Of a DNA stretch of 64,000 nt, positions 35,996 through 44,619 are shown piece by piece. The first letter of the stretch is position 1. Each line of letters opens with the position of its first letter. This DNA is from Cellulosimicrobium composti (lineage in GTDB: Bacteria > Actinomycetota > Actinomycetes > Actinomycetales > Cellulomonadaceae): assembly GCF_009711085.1 (NCBI RefSeq), contig NZ_WMKA01000003.1, positions 62,001-126,000 on the forward strand, given 5' to 3'. The translations under genes and the position numbers were made by a program. The notes under the pieces were generated by a model. The model was not told the DNA's origin and did no database searches. It worked only from the letters and a program-made list of their open reading frames with translations.

Positions 35996-36090
35996 ATCCT
36001 TCGTTCTTCACAGCGCCCCGGCAAGAAATCCGGACCGAAGCAGCGCGAACCTGGGGGTACAGCACGCCCACCGCCGAGCGAGGAGAACCC

Positions 36091-38028
36091 ATGACCACCG
36101 CCGCAGGCTCGCGCCCCACCCGCCGCACGCGCCACGCCGCCCTGCTCGACGACGTCGACTCCGACGTCTCAGGGCTCGCGACGACCCACGCGGCCGCAGG
36201 AACCGACGGGCCGGACCCGCGCCCGCGCGACGCCCGCGCCTGGGTGCGGGAGATCGCGAACCTCACCGAGCCGGACGCGATCGTGTGGTGCGACGGCTCC
36301 GCGGAGGAGAAGCAGCGCCTGATCGACCTGCTCGTGGACGCCGGCACCCTCCTCCCGCTCGACCCCGAGCTGCGCCCCGGCAGCTACCTCGCGCGCTCCG
36401 ACCCGAGCGACGTCGCGCGCGTCGAGTCGCGCACGTTCATCTGCTCGCGCGAGGAGGTCGACGCCGGCCCGACCAACAACTGGCGCGAGCCGGACGTCAT
36501 GCGCGCCGAGCTCCGCGGTGTGTTCGAGGGCTCGATGCGCGGTCGCACCATGTACGTCGTGCCGTTCTCGATGGGGCCGGTGGGCGGCCCCATCTCCCAG
36601 GTCGGCGTCCAGGTCACCGACTCGCCCTACGTCGTCGTGAGCATGGGCACCATGACGCGCGTCGGGACCGCCGTCATGGACCTCATCGACGCCGGCGCCG
36701 CGTTCGTCCCGGCCGTGCACTCGGTGGGCGCGCCGCTCGTCGACGACACGGGCGCCGTCCGCGAGGACGTGCCGTGGCCGTGCAACGACACGAAGTACAT
36801 CGTCCACTTCCCCGAGACCCGGGAGATCTGGTCGTTCGGGTCCGGGTACGGCGGCAACGCGCTGCTCGGCAAGAAGTGCTTCGCGCTGCGCATCGCGTCC
36901 GCGATGGCGCGCGACGAGGGCTGGCTCGCCGAGCACATGCTGCTCATCCGCGCGACGTCGCCCGAGGGCCGGGCCTACCACCTCGCCGCGGCTTTCCCGT
37001 CCGCGTGCGGCAAGACGAACCTCGCGATGCTGCGCCCCACGATCCCCGGGTGGACCGTCGAGACCATCGGCGACGACATCGCGTGGCTGCGCCCCGGCCC
37101 CGACGGCCGCCTGCGCGCGATCAACCCCGAGGCCGGCTTCTTCGGCGTCGCGCCCGGCACCGGCGTCGAGACCAACCCCGCCGCCGTCGAGACGTTCGCG
37201 CGCGACACGATCTTCACGAACGTCGCGCTCACCGACGACGGCGACGTCTGGTGGGAGGGCCTGACACCCGAGCCGCCCGCGCACCTGATCGACTGGACCG
37301 GCCAGGACTGGACGCCCGACTCCGGCCGACCCGCCGCCCACCCCAACTCGCGGTTCACCGTCTCCGCCGCGCAGTGCCCCACGATCGCCGACACCTGGGA
37401 GGACCCCGAGGGCGTCCCGGTCGACGCGATCATCTTCGGCGGGCGCCGTGCGACCAACGTGCCGCTCGTCGCGCAGGCGTACGGGTGGGAGCACGGCGTC
37501 TTCATGGGCGCCACCATCTCCTCCGAGCAGACCGCCGCCGCCGAGGGCACCGTCGGCGCGCTGCGCCGCGACCCGTTCGCCATGCTCCCGTTCTGCGGCT
37601 ACAACATGGCCGACCACTGGGCGCACTGGCTGCGCGTCGGGGCGTCGCTCGACCCCGACAAGCGCCCCAAGATCTTCCAGGTCAACTGGTTCCGCAAGGA
37701 CACGGACGGCCGCTACCTGTGGCCCGGGTTCGGCGAGAACTCGCGCGTCGTCGCCTGGATCGCCGCGCAGGTGGACCGCGCGCGCGGCGTACGCACCGAC
37801 TGCGGCGCCGTCACGAGCCCCGTCGGCCTGCTGCCCGCGCCCGGTGCGCTCGAGCTCGGCGGGCTCCAGATGGACGACGGCGACCTCGACGCCCTGTTCG
37901 ACGTCTCGCCCGAGCAGTGGCTCGCCGAGGCCGACCTCACCGCGGAGTTCTTCGACACGTTCGGCAACCGCGTGCCGGACGAGCTCTGGGCACAGCTCGC
38001 CCGGCTCCGCGACCGGTTCGGGGCCTGA
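36091..38028 (+). CDS. pckG: Phosphoenolpyruvate carboxykinase (GTP)
   Basis: 645 residues. GTP-dependent PEPCK: oxaloacetate to phosphoenolpyruvate, entry step of gluconeogenesis. The kinase P-loop is in [13 protein letters not shown] with the reactive cysteine. NNWREP, the [21 protein letters not shown] block and the [11 protein letters not shown] segment are family features. ATG at 36091 preceded by AGGAG. An N-terminal extension of about 30 residues is Ala/Thr/Arg-rich. Divergent from the RamB-like regulator, 115 bp apart. Confidence 0.97.
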   Translation: MTTAAGSRPTRRTRHAALLDDVDSDVSGLATTHAAAGTDGPDPRPRDARAWVREIANLTEPDAIVWCDGSAEEKQRLIDLLVDAGTLLPLDPELRPGSYLARSDPSDVARVESRTFICSREEVDAGPTNNWREPDVMRAELRGVFEGSMRGRTMYVVPFSMGPVGGPISQVGVQVTDSPYVVVSMGTMTRVGTAVMDLIDAGAAFVPAVHSVGAPLVDDTGAVREDVPWPCNDTKYIVHFPETREIWSFGSGYGGNALLGKKCFALRIASAMARDEGWLAEHMLLIRATSPEGRAYHLAAAFPSACGKTNLAMLRPTIPGWTVETIGDDIAWLRPGPDGRLRAINPEAGFFGVAPGTGVETNPAAVETFARDTIFTNVALTDDGDVWWEGLTPEPPAHLIDWTGQDWTPDSGRPAAHPNSRFTVSAAQCPTIADTWEDPEGVPVDAIIFGGRRATNVPLVAQAYGWEHGVFMGATISSEQTAAAEGTVGALRRDPFAMLPFCGYNMADHWAHWLRVGASLDPDKRPKIFQVNWFRKDTDGRYLWPGFGENSRVVAWIAAQVDRARGVRTDCGAVTSPVGLLPAPGALELGGLQMDDGDLDALFDVSPEQWLAEADLTAEFFDTFGNRVPDELWAQLARLRDRFGA

Positions 38029-38053
38029 CGCACCGTCCGCCTCGCGTCACGTC

Positions 38054-38084
38054 GCCCGCCCGGGGTGCCGGGCGCGGGGCGGGC
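38054..38084 (+). terminator. Possible terminator after pckG
   Basis: 8-bp stem (GCCCGCCC with GGGCGGGC) around a GC-rich 15-nt loop, 25 bp after the pckG stop. No T-run. Confidence 0.4.
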
Positions 38085-38177
38085 CCGCCCACGTGCGTGC
38101 GCCCGCGCGCGCTCGCACGATGGACGGGTCGGCTCCAGCAGACGGGCCTCGGTGCAGCACCGTCCGAAGGACCCACC

Positions 38178-38813
38178 ATGATCAGCACGGACCAGATCGA
38201 GAGGCTGCTCTCCGGCGGCACCGTCGTCTCGCAGGCCGGTGAGAAGCTCGGCAAGGTCGGCCAGGTCTTCCTGGACGACCGCAGCGGCGAGCCCGAGTGG
38301 GTGACGGTCAGGACCGGCCTGTTCGGCACCGCCGAGTCCTTCGTGCCCCTCACGGACGCGGAAGTCCGGGGCGACGAGATCCGCGTCCCGTACACCAAGG
38401 AGACGGTCAAGGGCTCGCCCCGGGTCGACGACTCCGAGGGCCACCTCTCGCACGAGGAGGAGGTGGAGCTCTACCGCTACTACGGCCGCGCGTCCGCGGC
38501 GGACGACGGCGCCTCCCCGCACGAGGCGGGCTCCCCCGGCCTCGACCGGGAGGGCGACGACGCGGACCGCGGCGTCGGCAGGCACGCCGCCGGCCCGCTG
38601 CGGGACGACGCGTCGTCCGCCTCCGAGGACCAGCGGGGGGACCGTGGAGCCGGCGGGGAAGGCACGTACCGGCTCCGCCGCTACGTGGTCACCGAGTACG
38701 TCGCCGAGACCGTGCCGGGCGAGGAGGTGCCGCCTCCGCCCGAAGCCCCGGGCGAGGGCGTCGGCGGCCCGTCGTCGCACGGCACGAGCGTCCAGGAAGG
38801 GCGTCCGTCATGA
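38178..38813 (+). CDS. PRC-barrel domain protein
   Basis: 211 residues. The N-terminal PRC-barrel (about 10-80: GEKLGKVGQVFLDDRSGEPEWVTVRTGLFG) is followed by an acidic, disordered stretch (100-160) and a short C-terminal block (TYRLRRYVVTEYVAETVP) that also occurs at the end of related stress-linked actinobacterial proteins. Function unknown. GAAGGA precedes the ATG. It overlaps the next gene by 4 bp (ATGA), so the two are co-translated. Confidence 0.85.
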   Translation: MISTDQIERLLSGGTVVSQAGEKLGKVGQVFLDDRSGEPEWVTVRTGLFGTAESFVPLTDAEVRGDEIRVPYTKETVKGSPRVDDSEGHLSHEEEVELYRYYGRASAADDGASPHEAGSPGLDREGDDADRGVGRHAAGPLRDDASSASEDQRGDRGAGGEGTYRLRRYVVTEYVAETVPGEEVPPPPEAPGEGVGGPSSHGTSVQEGRPS

Positions 38814-39517
38814 GCACCAGCTACGGGGCGACCCCGCCCCCGGACGACCGCGCGGGCCGCGACCCCCGCGGTGGGGACCCGCGAGGCACCGACCCTCGCG
38901 TCACGGATACCGGCCGCACGGACCCTCGTGGGGCCGACGAGGCCCTCGCCCGTGACCGCGACTCCGTCGTGGCGCGGGAGAAGGAGGAGTACGGCGGCAT
39001 CAAGATCGGCTCGGCCTTCTTCGGGTGGCTCACCGCCACCGGGACGGCCGTCCTGCTCACGGCCCTGGCCGCCGCGGCGGGCGCCGCCTTCGGGCTGTCG
39101 GGCACGACCGACGCGCAGGAGGCCGTCGAGCAGGCGACCGAGAACGCCGGGACGATCGGCGTGGTCGGCGGCATCGTGCTGGTCGTCGTCCTGTTCGTCG
39201 CGTACTTCTGCGGCGGGTACGTCGCGGGCCGCATGGCGCGCTTCGACGGCGCGAAGCAGGGCCTCGCGGTGTGGCTGTGGGCCGTGGTCATCGCGATCGT
39301 GCTCGCCCTGCTGGGGCTCGTAGCGGGCAGCCAGTTCAACGTGCTCTCGCAGCTCAACGCGTTCCCCCAGATCCCGGTGAGCGCCGGCGACCTCACGACC
39401 GGCGGCGTCGTCGCCCTCGTCGCGGCCGCCGTGGTGAGCCTCGTCGGCGCCGTCCTCGGCGGCATCGCCGGCATGCGCTTCCACCGCAAGGTGGACCGGG
39501 CCGGCCTGGACGTCTGA
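38810..39517 (+). CDS. Four-helix membrane protein of unknown function
   Basis: 235 residues. The charged cytoplasmic N-terminus (about 1-65) has a DPRG/TDPR repeat-like composition. Four transmembrane helices follow (about 68-90, 112-135, 148-170, 190-215). Glycine-rich helices resemble YrzE/TIGR04086-type membrane proteins. Coupled by ATGA overlap to the PRC-barrel gene; the pair may act together at the membrane under stress, which is inference. Confidence 0.8.
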   Translation: MSTSYGATPPPDDRAGRDPRGGDPRGTDPRVTDTGRTDPRGADEALARDRDSVVAREKEEYGGIKIGSAFFGWLTATGTAVLLTALAAAAGAAFGLSGTTDAQEAVEQATENAGTIGVVGGIVLVVVLFVAYFCGGYVAGRMARFDGAKQGLAVWLWAVVIAIVLALLGLVAGSQFNVLSQLNAFPQIPVSAGDLTTGGVVALVAAAVVSLVGAVLGGIAGMRFHRKVDRAGLDV

Positions 39518-39550
39518 CGGCGGACGGGTCCGTCCCGCCGGGTCACGCCG

Positions 39551-39612
39551 GTCCGGGCCCTGCGCGCGGTCGCGCAGCCGCGCGCCGCGTCCCGGTGGGG
39601 CAGGGCCCGGAC
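39551..39612. terminator. Bidirectional terminator candidate
   Basis: 13-bp stem (39551-39563 with 39600-39612) around a 36-nt loop that itself contains GCGC-rich pairing, between the convergent membrane protein and DMT genes. Confidence 0.5.
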
Positions 39613-39709
39613 GTGCCGACGTCCCGGCTGCGGCACGCAGCTCGGGACGTGTGCAGGACTGGTCACGGCTGCGGGGGCGGCCACCACCAGCTCTGCGTGA
39701 TCAGGCGAC

Positions 39710-40756
39710 TCAATGCACGCCGTGCGCGCCAGGGAGCGGGCGACGCCGCGGCAGGGTCGCGACGGCGACCCCGGCGAGGCACAGCGCGCCGCCCGCGAAC
39801 ACGACCGGGGCGGGGACCTCGCTGAGCACGAGCCAGGACAGCAGGACGACGATCGGCGGCACGAGGTACGTCGTCGCGGCGGCCCGGCCGGCGCTGAGGC
39901 GGGTGAGCGCGTATCCCCACGTGGTGAACGCGACGGCCGTGGGGCCGAGGCCGAGCAGCACGACGGCCCACGTCGAGGACGCGGGGGCGGACGCGCCCTG
40001 GGCCGCGAGGGTCGGGGCGAAGGGCATGAGCGCGACGGTCCCCGCGAGGCACCCGACCCACGTCATCGTCGGCGCGTCGACCCGTGCGAGCAGCCGCTTC
40101 TGCGACGTCGCCGCCCCCGCGTAGAGGGCCGCCGCCGCGAGCCCGAGCGCGACGCCGAGCGCGTCCCGCTCCCCCGACGACGTCGCCGCGGCGATGATCG
40201 CGACCCCGGCGAACGCCGCGGCCATGCCGAGCAGGAGGCGGCGCGGGAACCCCTCCCCGAGCAGCACCCCGGCGAGCACCGCGACGAGCACGGGGGCGAC
40301 GTTGACGAGGAGCGCCGTGGTGCCCGCGTCGAGGTGCTGCTCCGCGGCGTTGAGGGCGAGGTTGTAGAGGCTGAACCACCCGACGCCCCATGCGAGCACG
40401 GCGGCGAGCACGCGCCCGCGCGGGAGCACGGGCCGGGCGCCGCTGCGCCACCACCGGACCGCGACGATCGCGGTGAGCCCGAGGCTCCCGGCGACCTGGC
40501 GGCCGAGCGCGAGGGCGCCCGGCGCGTAGTCGTGCCCGGCGGCTCGGACGCCGATGAACGCGGACGCCCAGAGCAGCACCGTCACGGCGACCGCGGCGGG
40601 CACCGCGAGGCGCGCGGCTCCCGTGCGCGCGGGACTGGCGTCGGCGGCGCCGGACGCCGGGCCGGACGCGGGACCGGACGGCGTCGGCGTGTCGCGCGTC
40701 GGGGCGGAGGGCGGGGCCTCGGGGGTGCTCACCCCACCATCGTCGCCCCAGGTCAC
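39710..40756 (-). CDS. EamA/DMT-family transporter
   Basis: 348 residues from the GTG at 40756; a later GTG at 40732 is an equally possible start. Ten predicted transmembrane helices form two EamA repeats (VLLWASAFIGVRAAGHDYAP in the first, LGLGPTAVAFTTWGYALTRL in the second). Probably a metabolite or amino-acid exporter of the drug/metabolite superfamily; substrate unknown. Divergent from a LysR gene, which is a frequent regulator-exporter arrangement. Confidence 0.88.
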   Translation of the reverse strand: MTWGDDGGVSTPEAPPSAPTRDTPTPSGPASGPASGAADASPARTGAARLAVPAAVAVTVLLWASAFIGVRAAGHDYAPGALALGRQVAGSLGLTAIVAVRWWRSGARPVLPRGRVLAAVLAWGVGWFSLYNLALNAAEQHLDAGTTALLVNVAPVLVAVLAGVLLGEGFPRRLLLGMAAAFAGVAIIAAATSSGERDALGVALGLAAAALYAGAATSQKRLLARVDAPTMTWVGCLAGTVALMPFAPTLAAQGASAPASSTWAVVLLGLGPTAVAFTTWGYALTRLSAGRAAATTYLVPPIVVLLSWLVLSEVPAPVVFAGGALCLAGVAVATLPRRRPLPGAHGVH

Positions 40757-40814
40757 GCTTCAGCACCAGCACGCCTTCCTACCGTTCGATTCAGTGTCGC
40801 TGTACGGTGGACGG

Positions 40815-41732
40815 ATGCTGGACGTCCACCGCCTGCGGATCTTCCGCTCCGTCGTCGCTAGCGGCTCGGTCCAGGCCGCCGCCGCCGCGCTCGGGTACAC
40901 GCCGTCGGCCGTGAGCCAGCACGTCGCCGCGCTCCAGCGCGAGACGGGCCTCACGCTGCTCGAGCGCGCGGGCCGCGGCGTGCGGCCCACCGCCGCCGGG
41001 ATCGCGCTCGCCGAGCAGGCCGACGGCGTCCTCGCGCGGCTCGGCGAGGCCGAGTCCGTCGTCGCGGACCTCCGGGCGGGGCGCACCGGCTCGCTGTCTC
41101 TCGCGTACTTCGCGTCCGTGGGCGCCGCCTGGCTGCCGCGCGTCGTGCGCCGCCTCACGACCGACTTCCCGGGCGTCCGGCTCGACCTCACGCTGCGCGA
41201 GACCATCCCCGACGACCCGGACGAGCGCGCCGACGTGCAGATCGTCGTGGCGCCGGTGGGCTTCGACCCCGGGAGCGGCTTCCGGGCGCGCCACCTCCTC
41301 GACGACCCCTACGTCGTCGTGCTGCCCGACGACCACCGGCTCGCGGGGCGCGCCGAGGTCGAGCTCGCCGAGCTCGCCGTCGAGCGCTGGGTCGACAACG
41401 ACTTCGCGCGCGGCTGGTGCCGCCGCACCCTCGTCGAGGCGTGCACGGCCGCCGGGTTCAGCCCGCCGTTCCACGTCGAGGCGCACGACTACCCGACGGC
41501 GATCGCGTTCGTCGGCGCCGGGGTCGGCGTCACGGTCCTGCCCGAGCTCGGCGCCGCGCACCTGCCGCCGGGCCTCGTCGCGGTCCGGGTGGTGCGCCCC
41601 ACCCCGGTGCGGTCGATCCACGCCGTGCTGCGCGACGCCGTCGTGAGGACGCCCCCGGCCCGGGCCGTCCTCGACACGCTCCGCGAGGTCGCGGACCCGC
41701 GTGTCGATCTCGTGGGTTCCCGTTCGACCTGA
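40815..41732 (+). CDS. LysR-family transcriptional regulator
   Basis: 305 residues. An N-terminal winged helix-turn-helix (LRIFRSVVASGSVQAAAAALGYTPSAVSQHVAALQ) is followed by a LysR substrate-binding domain ending in PVRSIHAVLRDA. Divergent from the DMT transporter, so a likely activator or repressor of it. The ATG at 40815 has TACGGT six bases upstream and no ribosome site: probably leaderless. Inducer unknown. Confidence 0.9.
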   Translation: MLDVHRLRIFRSVVASGSVQAAAAALGYTPSAVSQHVAALQRETGLTLLERAGRGVRPTAAGIALAEQADGVLARLGEAESVVADLRAGRTGSLSLAYFASVGAAWLPRVVRRLTTDFPGVRLDLTLRETIPDDPDERADVQIVVAPVGFDPGSGFRARHLLDDPYVVVLPDDHRLAGRAEVELAELAVERWVDNDFARGWCRRTLVEACTAAGFSPPFHVEAHDYPTAIAFVGAGVGVTVLPELGAAHLPPGLVAVRVVRPTPVRSIHAVLRDAVVRTPPARAVLDTLREVADPRVDLVGSRST

Positions 41733-41779
41733 GGATGAGAGGGCCGGGAGGTCCGGCCCACCGACACCAGGAGACGACG

Positions 41780-42199
41780 ATGAAGTACATGCTCATCATG
41801 CGTGGCAGCGACGAGAGCCAGGCGGCGTTCGAGGACGTCTCGTTCGAGGAGATGCTCGAGACCGTCGGCCGGTTCAACGACGAGCTGATCCGGGCAGGTG
41901 TGCTGCTCGCGGCCGAGGGCCTGGACGACCCCGAGCAGGGCGTGGTCGTCGACCTCTCGTCCGGCGTGCCCGTCGTGACCGACGGCCCGTACGGGGAGAC
42001 CAAGGAGCTGTTCGGCGGCTACTACGTCCTCGACGTCGCCTCGAAGGAGGAGGCGGTCGAGTGGGCCAAGCGGCTCCCCTACTCCGGCCCCGGGGCGAAG
42101 GTCGAGATCCGCCGCGTGACGACGATCGACGAGTTCCCGCAGGACAACGAGTGGATCCGCAAGGAGCGGGCGTGGCGCGAGGCGACCGGCCAGCTGTGA
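41780..42199 (+). CDS. YCII/DGPF-domain protein
   Basis: 139 residues. A ferredoxin-like YciI fold with the DGP(F/Y)-ETKE signature (TDGPYGETKELFGGYYVLDV, about 74-93). GGAG precedes the ATG. Such DGPF proteins are encoded beside ECF42-type sigma factors and are thought to be part of their regulons; here the stop codon overlaps the sigma-factor start by 4 bp (GTGA). Confidence 0.9.
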   Translation: MKYMLIMRGSDESQAAFEDVSFEEMLETVGRFNDELIRAGVLLAAEGLDDPEQGVVVDLSSGVPVVTDGPYGETKELFGGYYVLDVASKEEAVEWAKRLPYSGPGAKVEIRRVTTIDEFPQDNEWIRKERAWREATGQL

Positions 42200-43542
42200 G
42201 CGCGCCCGACGGGGGCGCCGGCCCGGGTGCCGGTCGGAGTCAGCCGACCGACCCGGGCCGGCGCGCCGTCGAGGCCGTGTGGCGCATCGAGTCGGCACGG
42301 ATCGTCGGGGCGCTCGCCCGGTACACCGGCGACTTCGCGCTCGCCGAGGACGTCGCGCAGGAGGCGCTCGCCGAGGCGCTCGTCGCGTGGCCCCGCGAGG
42401 GCGTGCCGCGCAACCCGTCGGGATGGCTCCTCACGGTCGGCCGGCGCCGCGCCATCGACGCGTTCCGCCGGCGCGCGGCCCTCGACGAGCGCTACGCGAC
42501 CCTGGCCCACGGCCTGGGCGAGGGAGCCGTCGTCGCGGGCGGCACGGCGTCGGACCCCGCGGCCGACGCCGGCGCCGACCTGCTGTGGGACCCCGACCAG
42601 GTCGACGACGACGTGCTCGCCCTCATGTTCGTCGCGTGCCACCCGGTGCTCTCGCCGGAGGCGCGCGTCGCGCTCACCCTGCGCGTGGTGGGCGGCCTCT
42701 CGAGCGACGAGATCGCGCGGGCCTTCCTGGTCCCCACGGCGACGGTCCAGGCCCGGATCACGCGCGCCAAGAAGACGCTCGCCGCGGCGGGCGTCCCGTT
42801 CGGCGTGCCCCCGGCCGACGAGCGGCGCGAGCGGCTGGGTTCCGTCCTGCACGTCCTGTACGTGATCTTCACCGAGGGGTCCACGGCCACGAGCGGCGAG
42901 GACTGGCTGCGGCCCGACCTCGCGCACGAGGCGCTCCGGCTCGCGCGCGTCCTCGCGGGCGTCGTCCCCGACGAGCACGAGGCCCACTCGCTCGTCGCGC
43001 TCCTCGAGCTCACGGCCGCGCGCTTCCCCGCACGCACCACCCCCGACGGCGACCCGGTGCTGCTCGCCGACCAGGACCGACGGCGCTGGGACCGGTCCGC
43101 GATCCGGCGCGGCCGGGCGGCGCTCGCGCGCGCCGACGCGGTCGGGGCACCGGGCCACGGCCGCGTCCCCTACGGGCTGCAGGCGGCGATCGCCGAGTGC
43201 CACGCGGTGGCCGCCTCGGTCGAGGAGACCGACTGGGACCGCGTCGTCCTCCTCTACGAGGCGCTGGGACGGCTCGCTCCGTCGCCCGTGGTCGAGCTCA
43301 ACCGGGCCGTGGCCGTCGCGATGGCGCGCGGCCCGCGAGAGGGGCTGCGGATCGTCGACGAGCTCGTCGCGACCGACCGCCTGCCCGGGTTCCACCTCGT
43401 GCCGAGCGTGCGCGCCGAGCTGCTCGGGCGCCTCGGCCGCGTCGAGGAGGCGCGCGCGGAGTACGCGCTCGCGGTGCGGCTGTGCCCGAACGCGCGCGAG
43501 CGAGACCTGCTGCGCCGCAAGGCGGCCGCGCTCGGCGCGTGA
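42196..43542 (+). CDS. ECF42-type RNA polymerase sigma factor with C-terminal extension
   Basis: 448 residues, far longer than a plain ECF sigma factor. The sigma-2 region is near 30-100 (YTGDFALAEDVAQEALAEAL; NPSGWLLTVGRRRAIDAFRR). Sigma-4 is near 150-205 (SSDEIARAFLVPTATVQARI). The remaining 240 residues form a TPR-like helical extension (PYGLQAAIAECHAVAASVEETDWDRVVLLYEAL; VVELNRAVAVAMARGP), the hallmark of ECF42. These lack a classical anti-sigma factor. Co-translated with the DGPF gene upstream. Confidence 0.92.
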   Translation: MSAPDGGAGPGAGRSQPTDPGRRAVEAVWRIESARIVGALARYTGDFALAEDVAQEALAEALVAWPREGVPRNPSGWLLTVGRRRAIDAFRRRAALDERYATLAHGLGEGAVVAGGTASDPAADAGADLLWDPDQVDDDVLALMFVACHPVLSPEARVALTLRVVGGLSSDEIARAFLVPTATVQARITRAKKTLAAAGVPFGVPPADERRERLGSVLHVLYVIFTEGSTATSGEDWLRPDLAHEALRLARVLAGVVPDEHEAHSLVALLELTAARFPARTTPDGDPVLLADQDRRRWDRSAIRRGRAALARADAVGAPGHGRVPYGLQAAIAECHAVAASVEETDWDRVVLLYEALGRLAPSPVVELNRAVAVAMARGPREGLRIVDELVATDRLPGFHLVPSVRAELLGRLGRVEEARAEYALAVRLCPNARERDLLRRKAAALGA

Positions 43543-43546
43543 GGCG

Positions 43547-43942
43547 CTACGACCCGTCGGACGCCGTGTACGACCTGCCGGGCCAGTACGGCCACTCCTC
43601 GAAGTGCTCGACGCGCCCGTCCGGGGCGAACCGCAGCACCCACAGGTCGCGGTACTCCTGCTCCTCGGGCGCGAGGTAGCGGACCTCGAGGCGCACGACG
43701 GCGTCGCGTCCCTCGACCGCGACGGGCTCGGCGGTCACGGTGAAGGTCGCGCCCCGGTCCGCGGTCCAGAAGCCGCGGATCGCGTCGTGCCCGCGCAGGG
43801 GCGCGACGTCGTAGGGCGAGCGCAGGTAGGTCGCGTCCGGGGTGAAGAGCCTCTCGACGGCGTCGGCGTCGCTCGCGCGCCACGCCTCCTCGTACGCCGC
43901 GACCCACGCCGTCACGGCGTCGCGCGGGGCGGTACCGGTCAC
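43547..43942 (-). CDS. SnoaL/NTF2-like domain protein
   Basis: 131 residues of the cone-shaped NTF2-like fold (AVTAWVAAYEEAWRASDADAVERLFTPDATY; later VRYLAPEEQEYRDLWVLRF). The GTG start at 43942 has an AGGAGG site. May be an enzyme or a small ligand-binding protein; no active-site set is clear. Convergent with the sigma-factor gene, 4 bp between stops. Confidence 0.82.
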   Translation of the reverse strand: MTGTAPRDAVTAWVAAYEEAWRASDADAVERLFTPDATYLRSPYDVAPLRGHDAIRGFWTADRGATFTVTAEPVAVEGRDAVVRLEVRYLAPEEQEYRDLWVLRFAPDGRVEHFEEWPYWPGRSYTASDGS

Positions 43943-44014
43943 GGGCCCTCCTCGGTCGGTCGTCGTCGACCCGTCCGACGCTACCCCGGCCCGGGCGCTG
44001 CGAGAATCGGAGGC

Positions 44015-44551
44015 GTGAACGACTCCCCCGACCCCGCGACCGACTGGCGACCGCACGTCGCGGACCCGGCGGCCCGACCGCCGTCGACCCTGCCGCACCT
44101 CGTGTTCTTCGAGCCGCGCATCCCCGGCAACACGGGGAACGCGATCCGCCTCGCCGCGGTCACGGGCGCGCGCCTGCACCTCGTGGAGCCGCTCGGGTTC
44201 GACCTCGACGAGCCCAGGCTGCGCCGCGCGGGGCTCGACTACCACGACCTCGCGAGCGTCGAGGTGCACGCGGACCTCGACGCCGCCCTCGCGACCCTGC
44301 CGGGACGGGTCCTCGCGTTCACGACGCGCGCGACGACGTCGTTCACCGACGTGACGTACCGGCCGGACGACGTCCTGCTGTTCGGCCCGGAGCCGACCGG
44401 CCTGCCCGACGACGTGCTCGCCCACCCGCGCCTCACCGACCAGCTGAAGATCCCCATGCTGCCCGGGCGCCGCTCGCTCAACCTCACCAACGCGGCGTCG
44501 ATCGCGGTGTACGAGGCGTGGCGCCAGACCGGCTTCGCCGGGGGCGGCTGA
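44015..44551 (+). CDS. trmL: tRNA (cytidine/uridine-2'-O-)-methyltransferase, TrmL/SpoU family
   Basis: 178 residues. SPOUT trefoil-knot enzyme methylating the wobble nucleotide 34 of tRNA-Leu in known homologues. IPGNTGNAIRLAA at the N-terminus, LLFGPEPTGLP in the middle and the knot motif IPMLPGRRSLNLTNAASIAVYEAWRQ at the C-terminus identify the family. The 27-residue N-terminal extension is unusual but harmless. The GTG at 44015 has CGGAGG just upstream. Confidence 0.92.
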   Translation: MNDSPDPATDWRPHVADPAARPPSTLPHLVFFEPRIPGNTGNAIRLAAVTGARLHLVEPLGFDLDEPRLRRAGLDYHDLASVEVHADLDAALATLPGRVLAFTTRATTSFTDVTYRPDDVLLFGPEPTGLPDDVLAHPRLTDQLKIPMLPGRRSLNLTNAASIAVYEAWRQTGFAGGG

Positions 44552-44572
44552 GCACCACCGGCTCCGCGCACG

Positions 44573-44609
44573 CGAGAGCCGCGCCCGAGGGACTCGGACG
44601 CGGCTCTCG
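44573..44609. terminator. Bidirectional terminator between trmL and xylB
   Basis: 11-bp perfect outer stem (44573-44583 with 44599-44609) continued by an inner 5-bp stem (CCGAG/CTCGG) with GGA loop: a nearly continuous hairpin between convergent stops. Confidence 0.75.
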
Positions 44610-44619
44610 GCGGTGCGGG

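Noticed and set aside
36091-38028. Idea that pckG carries a frameshift because a second plus-strand frame is open alongside
   Set aside because: The 645-residue frame is continuous and contains all PEPCK motifs in order.
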